From the NCBI GenBank assembly GCA_038234235.1, contig JBBSUQ010000173.1, positions 1 to 6,794 of the forward strand: a stretch of 6,794 nucleotides of DNA. The letters run 5' to 3'. The translations under genes were made by a program, and so were the position numbers. How positions within the stretch are numbered: the stretch's first letter is position 1; each line of letters opens with the position of its first letter. The notes beneath the pieces are model-generated. The model was not told the origin of the DNA, ran no database searches, and worked only from the letters and a program-made list of their open reading frames with translations. Shown piece by piece: positions 1 through 6,757 of this stretch. This stretch comes from JBBSUQ01 sp038234235. Its GTDB lineage: Bacteria; Bacteroidota; Bacteroidia; Flavobacteriales_D; Crocinitomicaceae.

Positions 1-1
1 A

Positions 2-514
2 AATAATAGAGATGTTGAATGCAACTGGCTAACAGCCTCGGAAAACAATAGTGATTATTTCACAATAGAAAAATCTATAGACGGCCTAAATTTCGATTAT
101 GTAGACAAAGTTAGTGCCGCTGGTTTTAGCAATGACTTTATAAACTATTCTTACACAGATAAGGACGCAGGTTCGGGATTAATATATTACAGACTCACGC
201 AAACTGATAAAGACGGTTTAGAAACCTTGAGCGAGATAAGAATGGTGCAAAATGAAAAAAATGAAAATTTAAGTGTTTATCCAAATCCTTCAGAAAACTG
301 GTTTCATATTACAGGTATTTCTGAGGAAAGTAAGATTATGATATTGACTGAAGATGGCAGGGAGATAGATGCACAAAACCAAACTTATTTTGATGAAAGT
401 TATCATTACAATTTACAAAACCAACCAGATGGTATATATTTTTTAGTAATTATTGACGGGAACAAAAAAGAAATAAAAAAAGTGACTAAAAGAAGTTCAG
501 GTTTTGTTGAATGA
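2..514 (+). CDS. C-terminal part of a T9SS-exported surface or secreted protein (5' truncated)
   Basis: The frame is open from base 2, so this is the last 170 residues of a larger protein that begins outside the window. A TTG at 227 could be read as a start, but the coding signal continues upstream of it. Residues about 9-85 (WLTASENN, YFTIEKSIDG, YYRLTQTDKDG) match the Ig/fibronectin-like module that commonly precedes the sorting signal in Bacteroidota exported proteins. From residue 92 the VYPNP motif, followed later by PDGIYFLVI and a lysine-rich last strand, marks a type A T9SS C-terminal sorting domain. In known family members this domain directs passage through the outer membrane and is then removed by the PorU sortase. 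The cargo domain, and so the function, is not visible. The tail runs about eight residues (RSSGFVE region) beyond the lysine-rich strand where many such domains end. The call as a T9SS cargo is firm; function is unknown. Confidence 0.9.
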   Translation, partial: NNRDVECNWLTASENNSDYFTIEKSIDGLNFDYVDKVSAAGFSNDFINYSYTDKDAGSGLIYYRLTQTDKDGLETLSEIRMVQNEKNENLSVYPNPSENWFHITGISEESKIMILTEDGREIDAQNQTYFDESYHYNLQNQPDGIYFLVIIDGNKKEIKKVTKRSSGFVE

Positions 515-540
515 TAATTTTATTTCTCAAATAAATTTCA

Positions 541-638
541 ATAGCCCTGATTGAAATGAAAATCCTTTTGGCGAAACTTTGAGAATGCAATGGGAAAAGT
601 GAACAAAAAGATTGTAATGGAAAGCAGGAAATAGCTCC
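541..638 (+). ncRNA. Structured intergenic element, probable Flavo-1-type RNA
   Basis: This stretch is richer in G and C than its surroundings and folds as a long imperfect hairpin on the + strand. Visible pairings are AGC 543-545 with GCT 634-636, CCTG 546-549 with CAGG 625-628, AATC 561-564 with GATT 610-613, TTTT 566-569 with AAAA 606-609, and an apical stem ACTTT 576-580 with AAAGT 596-600. The blocks ATAGCCCTGATTG, AATCCTTTT, AAAGATTGTAA and AAAGCAGGAAATAGCTCC resemble, from memory, a recurrent flavobacterial intergenic element that I associate with the Flavo-1 motif, a conserved RNA structure of unknown function. The structure is seen in the sequence; the family name is recall and not a search result. 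It lies 26 bases after the preceding stop codon, so it could be part of that gene's 3' UTR or an independent RNA. No long T tract follows it. Confidence 0.6.
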
Positions 639-769
639 AAACAACAAAGGACCAAAAAAAGAAAATAATCAGCATTTTTCTAAATAATAATTCTCGATAC
701 AATCTATCCTAATCATTATCAACTGATTAAATTTTCTGAGAAATCTTAAAATCATCCTTTGGAGGGAGG
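639..769. other. Remainder of the intergenic gap, no gene seen
   Basis: This A/T-rich stretch follows the structured element and contains no credible reading frame or RNA gene. The only notable feature is the purine run GGAGGGAGG at 761-769. It resembles a Shine-Dalgarno site but lies 47 bases before the next start codon, too far to serve it. Confidence 0.5.
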
Positions 770-797
770 TTGAAACTTTAAATATTCTTGAATTTTG
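770..797 (+). promoter_or_regulatory. Candidate promoter for the secreted protein gene at 817
   Basis: TTG at 770-772 and GAATTTTG at 790-797 are separated by 17 bases and approximate the Bacteroidota primary-sigma pattern (TTG near -33, TAnnTTTG near -7), with one mismatch in the -7 box. Transcription would begin near 803 and leave a short A/T-rich leader. Such matches are fairly common in A/T-rich DNA, so this is tentative. Confidence 0.35.
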
Positions 798-816
798 TAG
801 AAAATTTAAAAGAACT

Positions 817-2067
817 ATGAAAAATATTTTATTCTACGCAGGACTAATTTGCGCCACAACTACTTGGTCGCAAATTACAATTTCTGAAAACTCTAAGGTA
901 GTAATTGAAGCAAACTGCCAGGCAACAGATTTGAAGATGACAATTAAACTGCCTGAAACTGCAAAAAAATATGACCAAATAAAGGTTACCGTGCAAACAA
1001 TATCGCCTGTATATGGCGAAGATTATGAACCATATGGAGCAAATATAACAGTTGATGTAAAAAATATTACCAACAACAGTATTGAAGCGGATTTACTCAT
1101 AAATGGAACAAAATCTGAATTTTTGGGAGGAAGTGCAACTTTACCCTATTTAGTTATAAACGATTGTGATGATGCTCATAGATACGACGAAAAATTTAAT
1201 GCACGATTTGTAGTATATGGAGGAAAAATAACGAAGTATGTAATGAAGGAGGATTGGTACGGTAATTTGGTTTCAACCCCAGAATATGCTTATACAGAGC
1301 TAATTCGTGACCAAAAATCATTTAAAATGAATTACGGACCTGTTGATCCATATATACAGTCCATTCAAAAAAGTTATAAAATTACACGATTTCCTTTTGA
1401 AAACGGTAAATTTATGAATGAACGTAATGAACAATTAGAAGAAATGAATTTTATGATTGGTAAAGAAGGTTCAGATGATTTGCTTTACACTCAAGTGCAA
1501 AAATTTGATGCTTCAGAAGTTTCATCTAGCCAGATAAAAACAGATGTAACAAAATATTTATTAAAAAATTCTAATCCGGAACAGTCTGGTTTTCTGACTA
1601 CTGAAAACTTCAGTTTATTTTCAGCTAAAGGAACTGGATACTTTTATATACCAGAAATTGTTGTACCTGCGAATGGAAACATTGAAGGAACTGTAGCTGA
1701 AGATGATGATGGTGGATTTGACATGGGCGCTCAGTCTGCGAGAGACGTTAAGGTTAAAGATAGATCAAAAGAAATAACAGGAATCCAGAAAAAAATGGGA
1801 TGGAAACCAGGAAAAATGGGAAACTTAACTGGCGAAATTTTAGAAGTTAACTATTATAGCCGTGACCAAATGGACATAAATGAAGACAGAACTGTTTCTG
1901 TAAAATCTTCTGAAAAAGGAAAAACGAAGAAACTTATGGTTTTTGTTGGCGAAAAAGATGGTGCTACTTATTATATTTTCTCATTCAAAGAAGGCTCTAG
2001 TGCAGAATTAACGGCTGAACAACAAAGTTTTTTAACCGATTTGATGAAGAGTTTTACAGTAAATTAA
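817..2067 (+). CDS. Secreted or periplasmic protein of unknown function
   Basis: I do not recognise this 416-residue protein. The start is supported by a signal peptide: Lys2, a hydrophobic core to about residue 16, and a likely signal peptidase I site near Ser18/Gln19, so the mature protein should be exported across the inner membrane. Cys12 is not in a good lipobox (Ile at -1), so it is probably not a lipoprotein. Residues about 20-115 alternate short hydrophobic and polar stretches and look beta-rich, possibly Ig-like. The mature chain has two cysteines (34 and 117) that could form a disulfide. An acidic run, EDDDGG, lies near 295-300 before a lysine-rich region. The last 75 residues (ILEVNYYS, MVFVGEKDGATYYIFSF, FLTDLMKSF) resemble the end of small alpha/beta domains of the PsbP/DUF1795 kind, but this is only an impression. 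There is no T9SS sorting domain and no barrel. The gene is flanked by its own promoter candidate and a strong terminator, so it is probably monocistronic. Its coding status is secure; its function is unknown. Confidence 0.85.
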   Translation: MKNILFYAGLICATTTWSQITISENSKVVIEANCQATDLKMTIKLPETAKKYDQIKVTVQTISPVYGEDYEPYGANITVDVKNITNNSIEADLLINGTKSEFLGGSATLPYLVINDCDDAHRYDEKFNARFVVYGGKITKYVMKEDWYGNLVSTPEYAYTELIRDQKSFKMNYGPVDPYIQSIQKSYKITRFPFENGKFMNERNEQLEEMNFMIGKEGSDDLLYTQVQKFDASEVSSSQIKTDVTKYLLKNSNPEQSGFLTTENFSLFSAKGTGYFYIPEIVVPANGNIEGTVAEDDDGGFDMGAQSARDVKVKDRSKEITGIQKKMGWKPGKMGNLTGEILEVNYYSRDQMDINEDRTVSVKSSEKGKTKKLMVFVGEKDGATYYIFSFKEGSSAELTAEQQSFLTDLMKSFTVN

Positions 2068-2102
2068 GATCCATTACCCACATAATATTACTAGAATCTC
2101 AG

Positions 2103-2143
2103 TCGGTGGTTTTCTCTTATGGAGCGAATCACCGATTTTTTTT
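2103..2143 (+). terminator. Strong intrinsic terminator after the secreted protein gene
   Basis: The left arm 2103-2111 (TCGGTGGTT) pairs with 2127-2135 (AATCACCGA), giving nine pairs including one G-U, around a loop of about 15 bases. An uninterrupted run of eight T follows at 2136-2143. It starts 36 bases after the stop codon at 2065-2067 and separates this gene from clpP. Confidence 0.88.
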
Positions 2144-2165
2144 GAAAACTTTTGGATATTTTTCA

Positions 2166-2195
2166 TTGTCAATCCTAACTTCTCATTTATCTTTA
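2166..2195 (+). promoter_or_regulatory. Candidate clpP promoter
   Basis: TTG at 2166-2168, a 19-base spacer and TATCTTTA at 2188-2195 match the Bacteroidota TTG / TAnnTTTG pattern, with only the final G replaced by A. Transcription would start near 2201, about 22 bases before the clpP ATG. The position just after a strong terminator supports it. Confidence 0.5.
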
Positions 2196-2222
2196 ACGTT
2201 CACAATTTAGAATTACAACAAG

Positions 2223-2891
2223 ATGATAGACAACAACGAATTTATAAAATACGCAACAAAGCACCAAGGAATAAGCAGCATGCACCTTGGCAACTATATA
2301 GAAGCTTCTCTTACGCCTTATATCATTGAAGAACGACAAATGAACATGACGCAAATGGATGTTTTTTCGCGTTTAATGATGGACCGTATTATTTTTCTAG
2401 GAACAGGAATTAACGACCAAGTTGCCAATATTATTAATGCGCAACTTTTGTTTCTAGAATCAGCAGACTCTAAAAAAGACATACAAATTTATTTGAACTC
2501 TCCAGGTGGATCTGTTTATGCTGGTTTGGGAATTTACGATACAATGCAATACATAAAACCAGATGTTGCAACAATTTGTACAGGTATGGCGGCATCTATG
2601 GGTGCAGTTTTGATGTGTGCTGGCGCTGAAGGTAAAAGATCGGCTTTGAAACATTCAAGAGTAATGATTCACCAACCGTTAGGTGGAGCTCAAGGTCAGG
2701 CTTCGGATATTGAAATTACGGCAAGAGAAATTTTAAAATTGAAAAAAGAATTGTACGATATTATTGCTACACATTCTAAACAACCGTTTGAAAAAGTAGA
2801 AAACGATTCAGACAGAGATTATTGGATGACAGCAGAAGAAGCCAAAGCCTACGGAATGGTAGATGAGGTTTTGCTAAGTAATCCAAAATAG
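2223..2891 (+). CDS. clpP: ATP-dependent Clp protease proteolytic subunit ClpP
   Basis: ClpP is the cytoplasmic serine peptidase (family S14) that forms a two-ring tetradecamer and degrades proteins fed in by the ClpX or ClpA/C unfoldases. The 222-residue product is of normal length with an N-terminal leader slightly longer than in Escherichia coli. The catalytic triad is intact: Ser125 in GMAASMGAVL, His150 in VMIHQPLGG and Asp199 in SDRDYW. The oxyanion region LNSPGGSVYAG lies at 91-101. Asp197 and Arg198, just before the catalytic Asp, match the pair that in Staphylococcus aureus links ring contacts to activity. The N-terminal segment (EERQMNMTQMDVFSRLMMDRIIFLGTG) is typical of Bacteroidota ClpP and forms the axial loops and first strand; the true N-terminus may be created by self-processing. 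clpX follows after 76 bases, as expected. The trigger-factor gene tig, a common upstream neighbour, is not adjacent here. The identification is secure. Confidence 0.98.
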   Translation: MIDNNEFIKYATKHQGISSMHLGNYIEASLTPYIIEERQMNMTQMDVFSRLMMDRIIFLGTGINDQVANIINAQLLFLESADSKKDIQIYLNSPGGSVYAGLGIYDTMQYIKPDVATICTGMAASMGAVLMCAGAEGKRSALKHSRVMIHQPLGGAQGQASDIEITAREILKLKKELYDIIATHSKQPFEKVENDSDRDYWMTAEEAKAYGMVDEVLLSNPK

Positions 2892-2901
2892 ACTAACTTT
2901 G
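2871..2901 (+). promoter_or_regulatory. Candidate clpX promoter overlapping the clpP 3' end
   Basis: TTG at 2871-2873, inside the last codons of clpP, is followed after 20 bases by TAACTTTG at 2894-2901, an exact match to the Bacteroidota TAnnTTTG -7 box. Transcription would begin near 2908, giving clpX a leader of about 60 bases that contains the hairpin at 2927-2956. It is one of two exact -7 matches noted in the window's intergenic regions, the other being in the right-edge gap. Not experimentally shown. Confidence 0.55.
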
Positions 2902-2926
2902 TAAGATATACATTAAATATTAAAAT

Positions 2927-2956
2927 AAAAGGTCACCTCGTTTTGGTGACTTTTTT
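2927..2956 (+). terminator. Intrinsic terminator or leader hairpin between clpP and clpX
   Basis: GTCACC at 2932-2937 pairs perfectly with GGTGAC at 2945-2950 around a 7-base loop (TCGTTTT). A run of six T (2951-2956) follows and can extend the stem with A residues at 2927-2930. This is a classic intrinsic terminator shape. It would end or reduce transcripts from clpP, yet its T tract stops only 11 bases before the clpX ATG, so it also lies in the clpX leader and could limit ribosome access or act as an attenuator. Confidence 0.8.
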
Positions 2957-2967
2957 ATCTCAAATAG

Positions 2968-4197
2968 ATGGCAAAAAAAGATACAACTTGTTCGTTTTGT
3001 GGTACAAGTAAAACTGGTAATGATTTATTAATAACTGGACTTTCAGGACATATTTGTGATAGTTGCATTACGCAGGCATATCAAATTGTTCAAGAAGAAA
3101 ATAAAACTACTATCAATCAGAAGTCTAAAACTGTAGTTAATTTATTGAAACCGCAAGAAATTAAAGCGAAATTAGATGAATATGTAATTGGTCAAGAAGA
3201 TGCGAAAAAAGTGCTTTCTGTTGGAGTTTACAACCATTACAAAAGATTGAACCAGCCAAAAACAAAGGATGAAGTAGAAATAGAAAAATCTAATGTAATT
3301 TTAGTTGGACGCACAGGAACAGGTAAAACTTTATTGGCAAAGACCATCGCGAAAATGTTAAATGTACCTTTTTGTATTGCCGATGCCACAGTTCTTACAG
3401 AAGCTGGATATGTTGGAGAAGATGTAGAAAGTATTTTATCTAGATTGTTGCAAGCTGCAGATTACAATGTGGAAGCAGCACAACACGGAATAGTTTTTAT
3501 TGATGAAATAGATAAAATTGCAAGAAAAAGCGATAATCCATCCATAACTAGAGATGTATCTGGAGAAGGTGTGCAACAAGCTTTATTAAAATTATTGGAA
3601 GGTTCGATATCCAATGTTCCACCACAAGGAGGGAGAAAACATCCGGAGCAAAAAATGATTCCGATAGACACTAAAAATATTTTATTTGTTTGTGGAGGTG
3701 CATTTGACGGAATTGAAAAAATAATTGCTAAAAGAATAAATTCAAATGCAATAGGATTTTCGACAAAGCAAAATTTAAGGGTTGATTCTGAAAATTTCTT
3801 GAAATACGTAAATCCAACAGATATTAAATCTTTTGGATTAATTCCCGAATTGATAGGAAGATTTCCAGTATTGACATATCTTGATCCTTTAGATGCAAAA
3901 AGCTTGAAAAGAATCTTGACAGAACCAAAAAATGCTTTGGTGAAACAATACACAAGGTTATTTGAAATAGACGATATTAAACTAACTTTCGAAGCTGACG
4001 TATTGGATTATATTGTAGAAAAAGCAATAGATTTTCAATTAGGCGCAAGAGGTTTGAGATCTATATGCGAAGCAATATTAACTGATGCCATGTTCAACTT
4101 GCCTTCAGATACTAAAACTAAAGAATTTAAAGTAACAACTGAGTATGCCAATAAGCAGTTTGCACAGTCTAAAATTGCTAAGTTGAGGGTGGCGTAA
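2968..4197 (+). CDS. clpX: ATP-dependent Clp protease ATP-binding subunit ClpX
   Basis: ClpX is the hexameric AAA+ unfoldase that recognises tagged substrates, unfolds them and threads them into ClpP. The 409-residue product has every expected part in order: an N-terminal C4 zinc-binding domain (Cys8, Cys11, Cys30, Cys33); a Walker A loop GRTGTGKT at 114-121; the pore-1 loop GYVG at 147-150; Walker B IVFIDEID at 175-182; the pore-2 region DVSGEGVQQ from 196; the RKH loop at 223-225; the ClpP-docking IGF motif at 262-264; an arginine finger Arg298 in LIGRFP; and sensor 2 Arg361 in GARGLRS. The IGF motif shows that it pairs with a ClpP, presumably the one just upstream. The second residue of Walker A is Arg, where Pro (or Glu in some relatives, from memory) is usual; the essential Gly-Lys-Thr residues are kept. 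The start at 2968 gives the standard short lead-in to the zinc domain. The identification is secure. Confidence 0.98.
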   Translation: MAKKDTTCSFCGTSKTGNDLLITGLSGHICDSCITQAYQIVQEENKTTINQKSKTVVNLLKPQEIKAKLDEYVIGQEDAKKVLSVGVYNHYKRLNQPKTKDEVEIEKSNVILVGRTGTGKTLLAKTIAKMLNVPFCIADATVLTEAGYVGEDVESILSRLLQAADYNVEAAQHGIVFIDEIDKIARKSDNPSITRDVSGEGVQQALLKLLEGSISNVPPQGGRKHPEQKMIPIDTKNILFVCGGAFDGIEKIIAKRINSNAIGFSTKQNLRVDSENFLKYVNPTDIKSFGLIPELIGRFPVLTYLDPLDAKSLKRILTEPKNALVKQYTRLFEIDDIKLTFEADVLDYIVEKAIDFQLGARGLRSICEAILTDAMFNLPSDTKTKEFKVTTEYANKQFAQSKIAKLRVA

Positions 4198-4235
4198 ATA
4201 TTAAGTTATTAAACAATTCTTAATGTTTTTCTTTT
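4196..4235 (+). terminator. Weak candidate terminator after clpX
   Basis: ATTAAG at 4200-4205 pairs with CTTAAT at 4219-4224 around a 13-base loop, followed by a T-rich run at 4226-4235 interrupted by one C. The stem is almost entirely A-T and overlaps the end of the clpX stop codon when extended. It may slow or partly end transcription, but it is much weaker than the two terminators upstream. Confidence 0.35.
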
Positions 4236-4273
4236 GATTAATTAAATATTCTCTACGTAGGTTGTTGAACTGG

Positions 4274-4301
4274 TTGCCTTTCCAATAATTTACTAATTTT
4301 A
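4274..4301 (+). promoter_or_regulatory. Weak candidate promoter for the DUF5686 gene
   Basis: TTG at 4274-4276 and TAATTTTA at 4294-4301 are 17 bases apart and fit the Bacteroidota pattern except for the last base. Transcription would begin only a few bases before the ATG at 4310, implying an almost leaderless message, which lowers confidence. Read-through from clpX is the alternative. Confidence 0.25.
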
Positions 4302-4309
4302 GCATACTT

Positions 4310-6703
4310 ATGAAATGGATTATTTTAACACTTGCAACACTTTGTTTTTTTGAATTGAATGCTCAAAATATACAATTTCAATTATTGGAATACAATTCTG
4401 ACATTCCTGTATCGTTTGCGAAAATAACCAATAGCGATACAGCTTTGATAGCAGATATTGATGGGAAATTTAATTTGAATCAAAATACTTTAAGTTTCAA
4501 TGTGAGAATGATTGGTTACAAAGATAGTTTGATAAAAATTCAAACTGGAACTTACACTTATTTTCTCTATCCGACACTACAAGAAGAAAAAGAAGTTACA
4601 ATTGTTGCAGGCGAAAATCCAGCGCATAGAATTATAGATTTGGCAATTGCAAATAGGAAATTAAATCATCCTTTAGAAAACGATGCGTTTAAATATGACA
4701 GTTACAGCAAATTTGTTTTTGGTTCTGATCCGGATATTATTAAAATAACGGACAGTGCAAAACAAGAACAACAGTTAAAAATTAAAAATTTCCTCGAAAA
4801 TCAGTTTTTGTTTCTGAACGAAACTCAAGCTATCAGAACCTTTACTCCCCCTTCGAGAGACCATGAAGAAATAATTGCTTATAAAACATCTGGACTGAAC
4901 AATCCTCTATTTGCTACTTTTGCCAGAGAAATACAATCCTTTAACTTTTACGATACCCAGTTTGAATTATTGGGGACAACTTATTTGAATCCTATTGCTG
5001 CTGGTGGAACAAAAAAATACTTATTTATACTACAAGATTCTTTGATAAGAAACGGTGACACGACATTTACCATAACTTACAGACCAAGAAAAGGCAAAAA
5101 TTTTGAAGGAATTACGGGTGTGATTTATATAAATTCTAACAGATATGCCATAGAGAAAGTTATTGCATCGCCTTATGAGCAGTCTGAAATTTACAATGTA
5201 GAAATTACTCAAGAATATGAATTTGTGCAAGGTTACAAATGGTTTCCTGTTAATTTAAGTACAGAACTTACCTTGAAAAATAATTCAGTTGACAGTGTGG
5301 GAATGGGACAAATTGAAGGTAGAGGGACAATTTATGTGAAAAATATTGAGTTCAACCCAGAGAAACCAAAGCATAGATTTTTGGATAATGTGGATGTAAG
5401 TACCGCTGATAATGCGGGAGATATAAGCGAAGAAGAATGGACGAAACTGCGAGGTTACGAGCTCACGCAAAAAGACAAAAATACTTATAGAGTTATAGAC
5501 AGTATTGGCGATGCAAATAACTTCGATGCTAAACTTACCAGCTTACTTTTATTGGCACAAGGTAAAATTCCGTTTAAGCGTTATAATATTGATTTAAAAA
5601 GAGTTGTAAATTACAATGAGTACGAAGGTTACCGTTTTGGTTTGGGAGTTGAAACATCAGAAAGACTTACAAAGGCATTTAAATTGTCGGGTTATTTTGG
5701 TTGGGCAACTAGAGATAAAGAATGGAAATATGGCGGAGAAGCAGATGTCAATTTGTATAGAAAAAGAGATTTAAAACTAAACATGCTTTACCAACAAGAT
5801 ATATTTGAACGGGGAGGATACAAAATCACCAATGATAATTTTAATTTAACCTCAGCAAGTGTAACACGAAGATTCTATATTTCAAAAATGGACAGACAGC
5901 GGATAGCACAAGTAGGAATTTCGGGATTGTTATTGGCAAATGTGAAACTGAATTTATTCACCAATTACCAGCGCATTTCAACTACAGATTCTTCAAGTTA
6001 CATAAATGAAAATGCGGTTTTATTTGATAGAAGTTATGATTTGGCAGAAACTGGCTTTGAATTTATATGGAACATTCGCGAGAAAGTAATGCGTTTGGGC
6101 GATTTGCGAATAAGCAAGGGAACGAATTATCCGAAGATTTCATTTTTGGTAAAAAAAGGAATAAAAGGCATTTACAATTCCAGTTACAACTATACAAGAT
6201 TTGCCCTGGAAATTGAAGAAACAATAAAAATAAAAGCATCAGGAACATTTAACTGGCTGGTTCAGGCTTCACAGACAGTTGGAGACGTCCCCTTATTTTT
6301 AATGCAAACACCTTATGCCACAGGCAACAATTGGAACTTATCAGTCATGAATACCTTCGAAACATTGCCAGCAAGCACAGTTTATAGCAGAAGACAAATC
6401 AATTTATTTACCAGGTTCAATTTCACTCAATTTAAAACCAACTTAAAATGGTTTAAGCCACAATTTTTCTTACATCACGCCTTAGGATTCGGAGATTTCT
6501 CAGGCAAAGAAAACTATAATCAAGATGGTCCAATTCATTCTCTTGAAAAAGGTTATTATGAAGCTGGCGGAGGAATAAATAATTTACTAATTCTAGGATT
6601 CAGCGGATTTGGAATGGGAGTTTTCTATAATTACGGAGTTTATTCATCTCCTTATGTGAAGGATAATTTGACATATAAAATTAGTTTGAAGATTAATATT
6701 TAG
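4310..6703 (+). CDS. DUF5686 family outer-membrane protein with carboxypeptidase-regulatory-like domain
   Basis: The 797-residue product begins with a signal peptide (Lys2, hydrophobic core to about residue 14, likely cleavage after Ala18 in LNAQ), so it leaves the cytoplasm. Residues about 20-88 form a carboxypeptidase-D regulatory-like beta-sandwich (the IADIDGKFNL turn and RMIGYKD), an accessory fold common in Bacteroidota outer-membrane proteins; it is not a peptidase. The DUF5686 region follows, with family-like blocks NPAHRIIDLAIANR near 103-116, YDSYSKFVF near 129-137, TSGLNNPLFA near 193-202, LGTTYLNPIA near 221-230 and YRPRKGKNFEGITGVIYIN near 257-275. From about residue 420 to the end, alternating strands rich in aromatic residues, with the final strand ending LKINI, suggest a C-terminal outer-membrane beta-barrel. 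The length is usual for the family. The molecular function of DUF5686 proteins is not established. It lies 112 bases after clpX with only a weak terminator between, so partial co-transcription is possible, but a functional link to ClpXP is not expected. Confidence 0.9.
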   Translation: MKWIILTLATLCFFELNAQNIQFQLLEYNSDIPVSFAKITNSDTALIADIDGKFNLNQNTLSFNVRMIGYKDSLIKIQTGTYTYFLYPTLQEEKEVTIVAGENPAHRIIDLAIANRKLNHPLENDAFKYDSYSKFVFGSDPDIIKITDSAKQEQQLKIKNFLENQFLFLNETQAIRTFTPPSRDHEEIIAYKTSGLNNPLFATFAREIQSFNFYDTQFELLGTTYLNPIAAGGTKKYLFILQDSLIRNGDTTFTITYRPRKGKNFEGITGVIYINSNRYAIEKVIASPYEQSEIYNVEITQEYEFVQGYKWFPVNLSTELTLKNNSVDSVGMGQIEGRGTIYVKNIEFNPEKPKHRFLDNVDVSTADNAGDISEEEWTKLRGYELTQKDKNTYRVIDSIGDANNFDAKLTSLLLLAQGKIPFKRYNIDLKRVVNYNEYEGYRFGLGVETSERLTKAFKLSGYFGWATRDKEWKYGGEADVNLYRKRDLKLNMLYQQDIFERGGYKITNDNFNLTSASVTRRFYISKMDRQRIAQVGISGLLLANVKLNLFTNYQRISTTDSSSYINENAVLFDRSYDLAETGFEFIWNIREKVMRLGDLRISKGTNYPKISFLVKKGIKGIYNSSYNYTRFALEIEETIKIKASGTFNWLVQASQTVGDVPLFLMQTPYATGNNWNLSVMNTFETLPASTVYSRRQINLFTRFNFTQFKTNLKWFKPQFFLHHALGFGDFSGKENYNQDGPIHSLEKGYYEAGGGINNLLILGFSGFGMGVFYNYGVYSSPYVKDNLTYKISLKINI

Positions 6704-6712
6704 TTTGGGGAA

Positions 6713-6746
6713 TTGAGTATTTTAATTGTTGAAAATGCTAAATTTG
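6713..6746 (+). promoter_or_regulatory. Candidate promoter for a gene beyond the right edge
   Basis: TAAATTTG at 6739-6746 matches the Bacteroidota -7 box exactly. The nearest usable -33 TTG is at 6713-6715, giving a 23-base spacer at the upper end of the accepted range. Transcription would start near 6753, just before the inverted repeat at 6758-6791, and would serve a downstream gene not in this window. Confidence 0.35.
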
Positions 6747-6757
6747 ATAAATATATA

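Noticed and set aside
519..535. A/T-only hairpin directly after the first gene's stop codon
   Set aside because: The seven-pair stem has only A-T pairs and no T tract follows, so it is not a credible terminator; such pairings are common by chance in this base composition.
761..820. Purine run GGAGGGAGG followed by a possible 10-codon TTG leader peptide (788-820) whose stop overlaps the ATG at 817
   Set aside because: The spacing from the purine run to TTG (18 bases) is too long, Bacteroidota rarely use such sites, and the candidate promoter box would overlap the peptide. Chance is the simpler explanation.
817..852. Possible lipoprotein signal around Cys12 of the 416-residue protein
   Set aside because: Ile precedes the cysteine instead of Gly, Ala or Ser, and the segment before it is too short; a signal peptidase I site near residue 18 fits better.
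2460..2654. Short minus-strand open frame opposite clpP
   Set aside because: It is antisense to the catalytic core of clpP and its Cys/His/Ser-rich translation looks like a shadow of the coding strand.
3462..3953. A 163-codon open frame on the minus strand opposite clpX
   Set aside because: It lies wholly inside the well-supported clpX gene, its translation has no recognisable domain, and it is rich in Phe, Ile and Cys as expected from the antisense of this gene.
5030..6248. Three short minus-strand open frames opposite the DUF5686 gene
   Set aside because: All are about 61-66 codons, embedded in a clear gene, with no start-region signal or domain.
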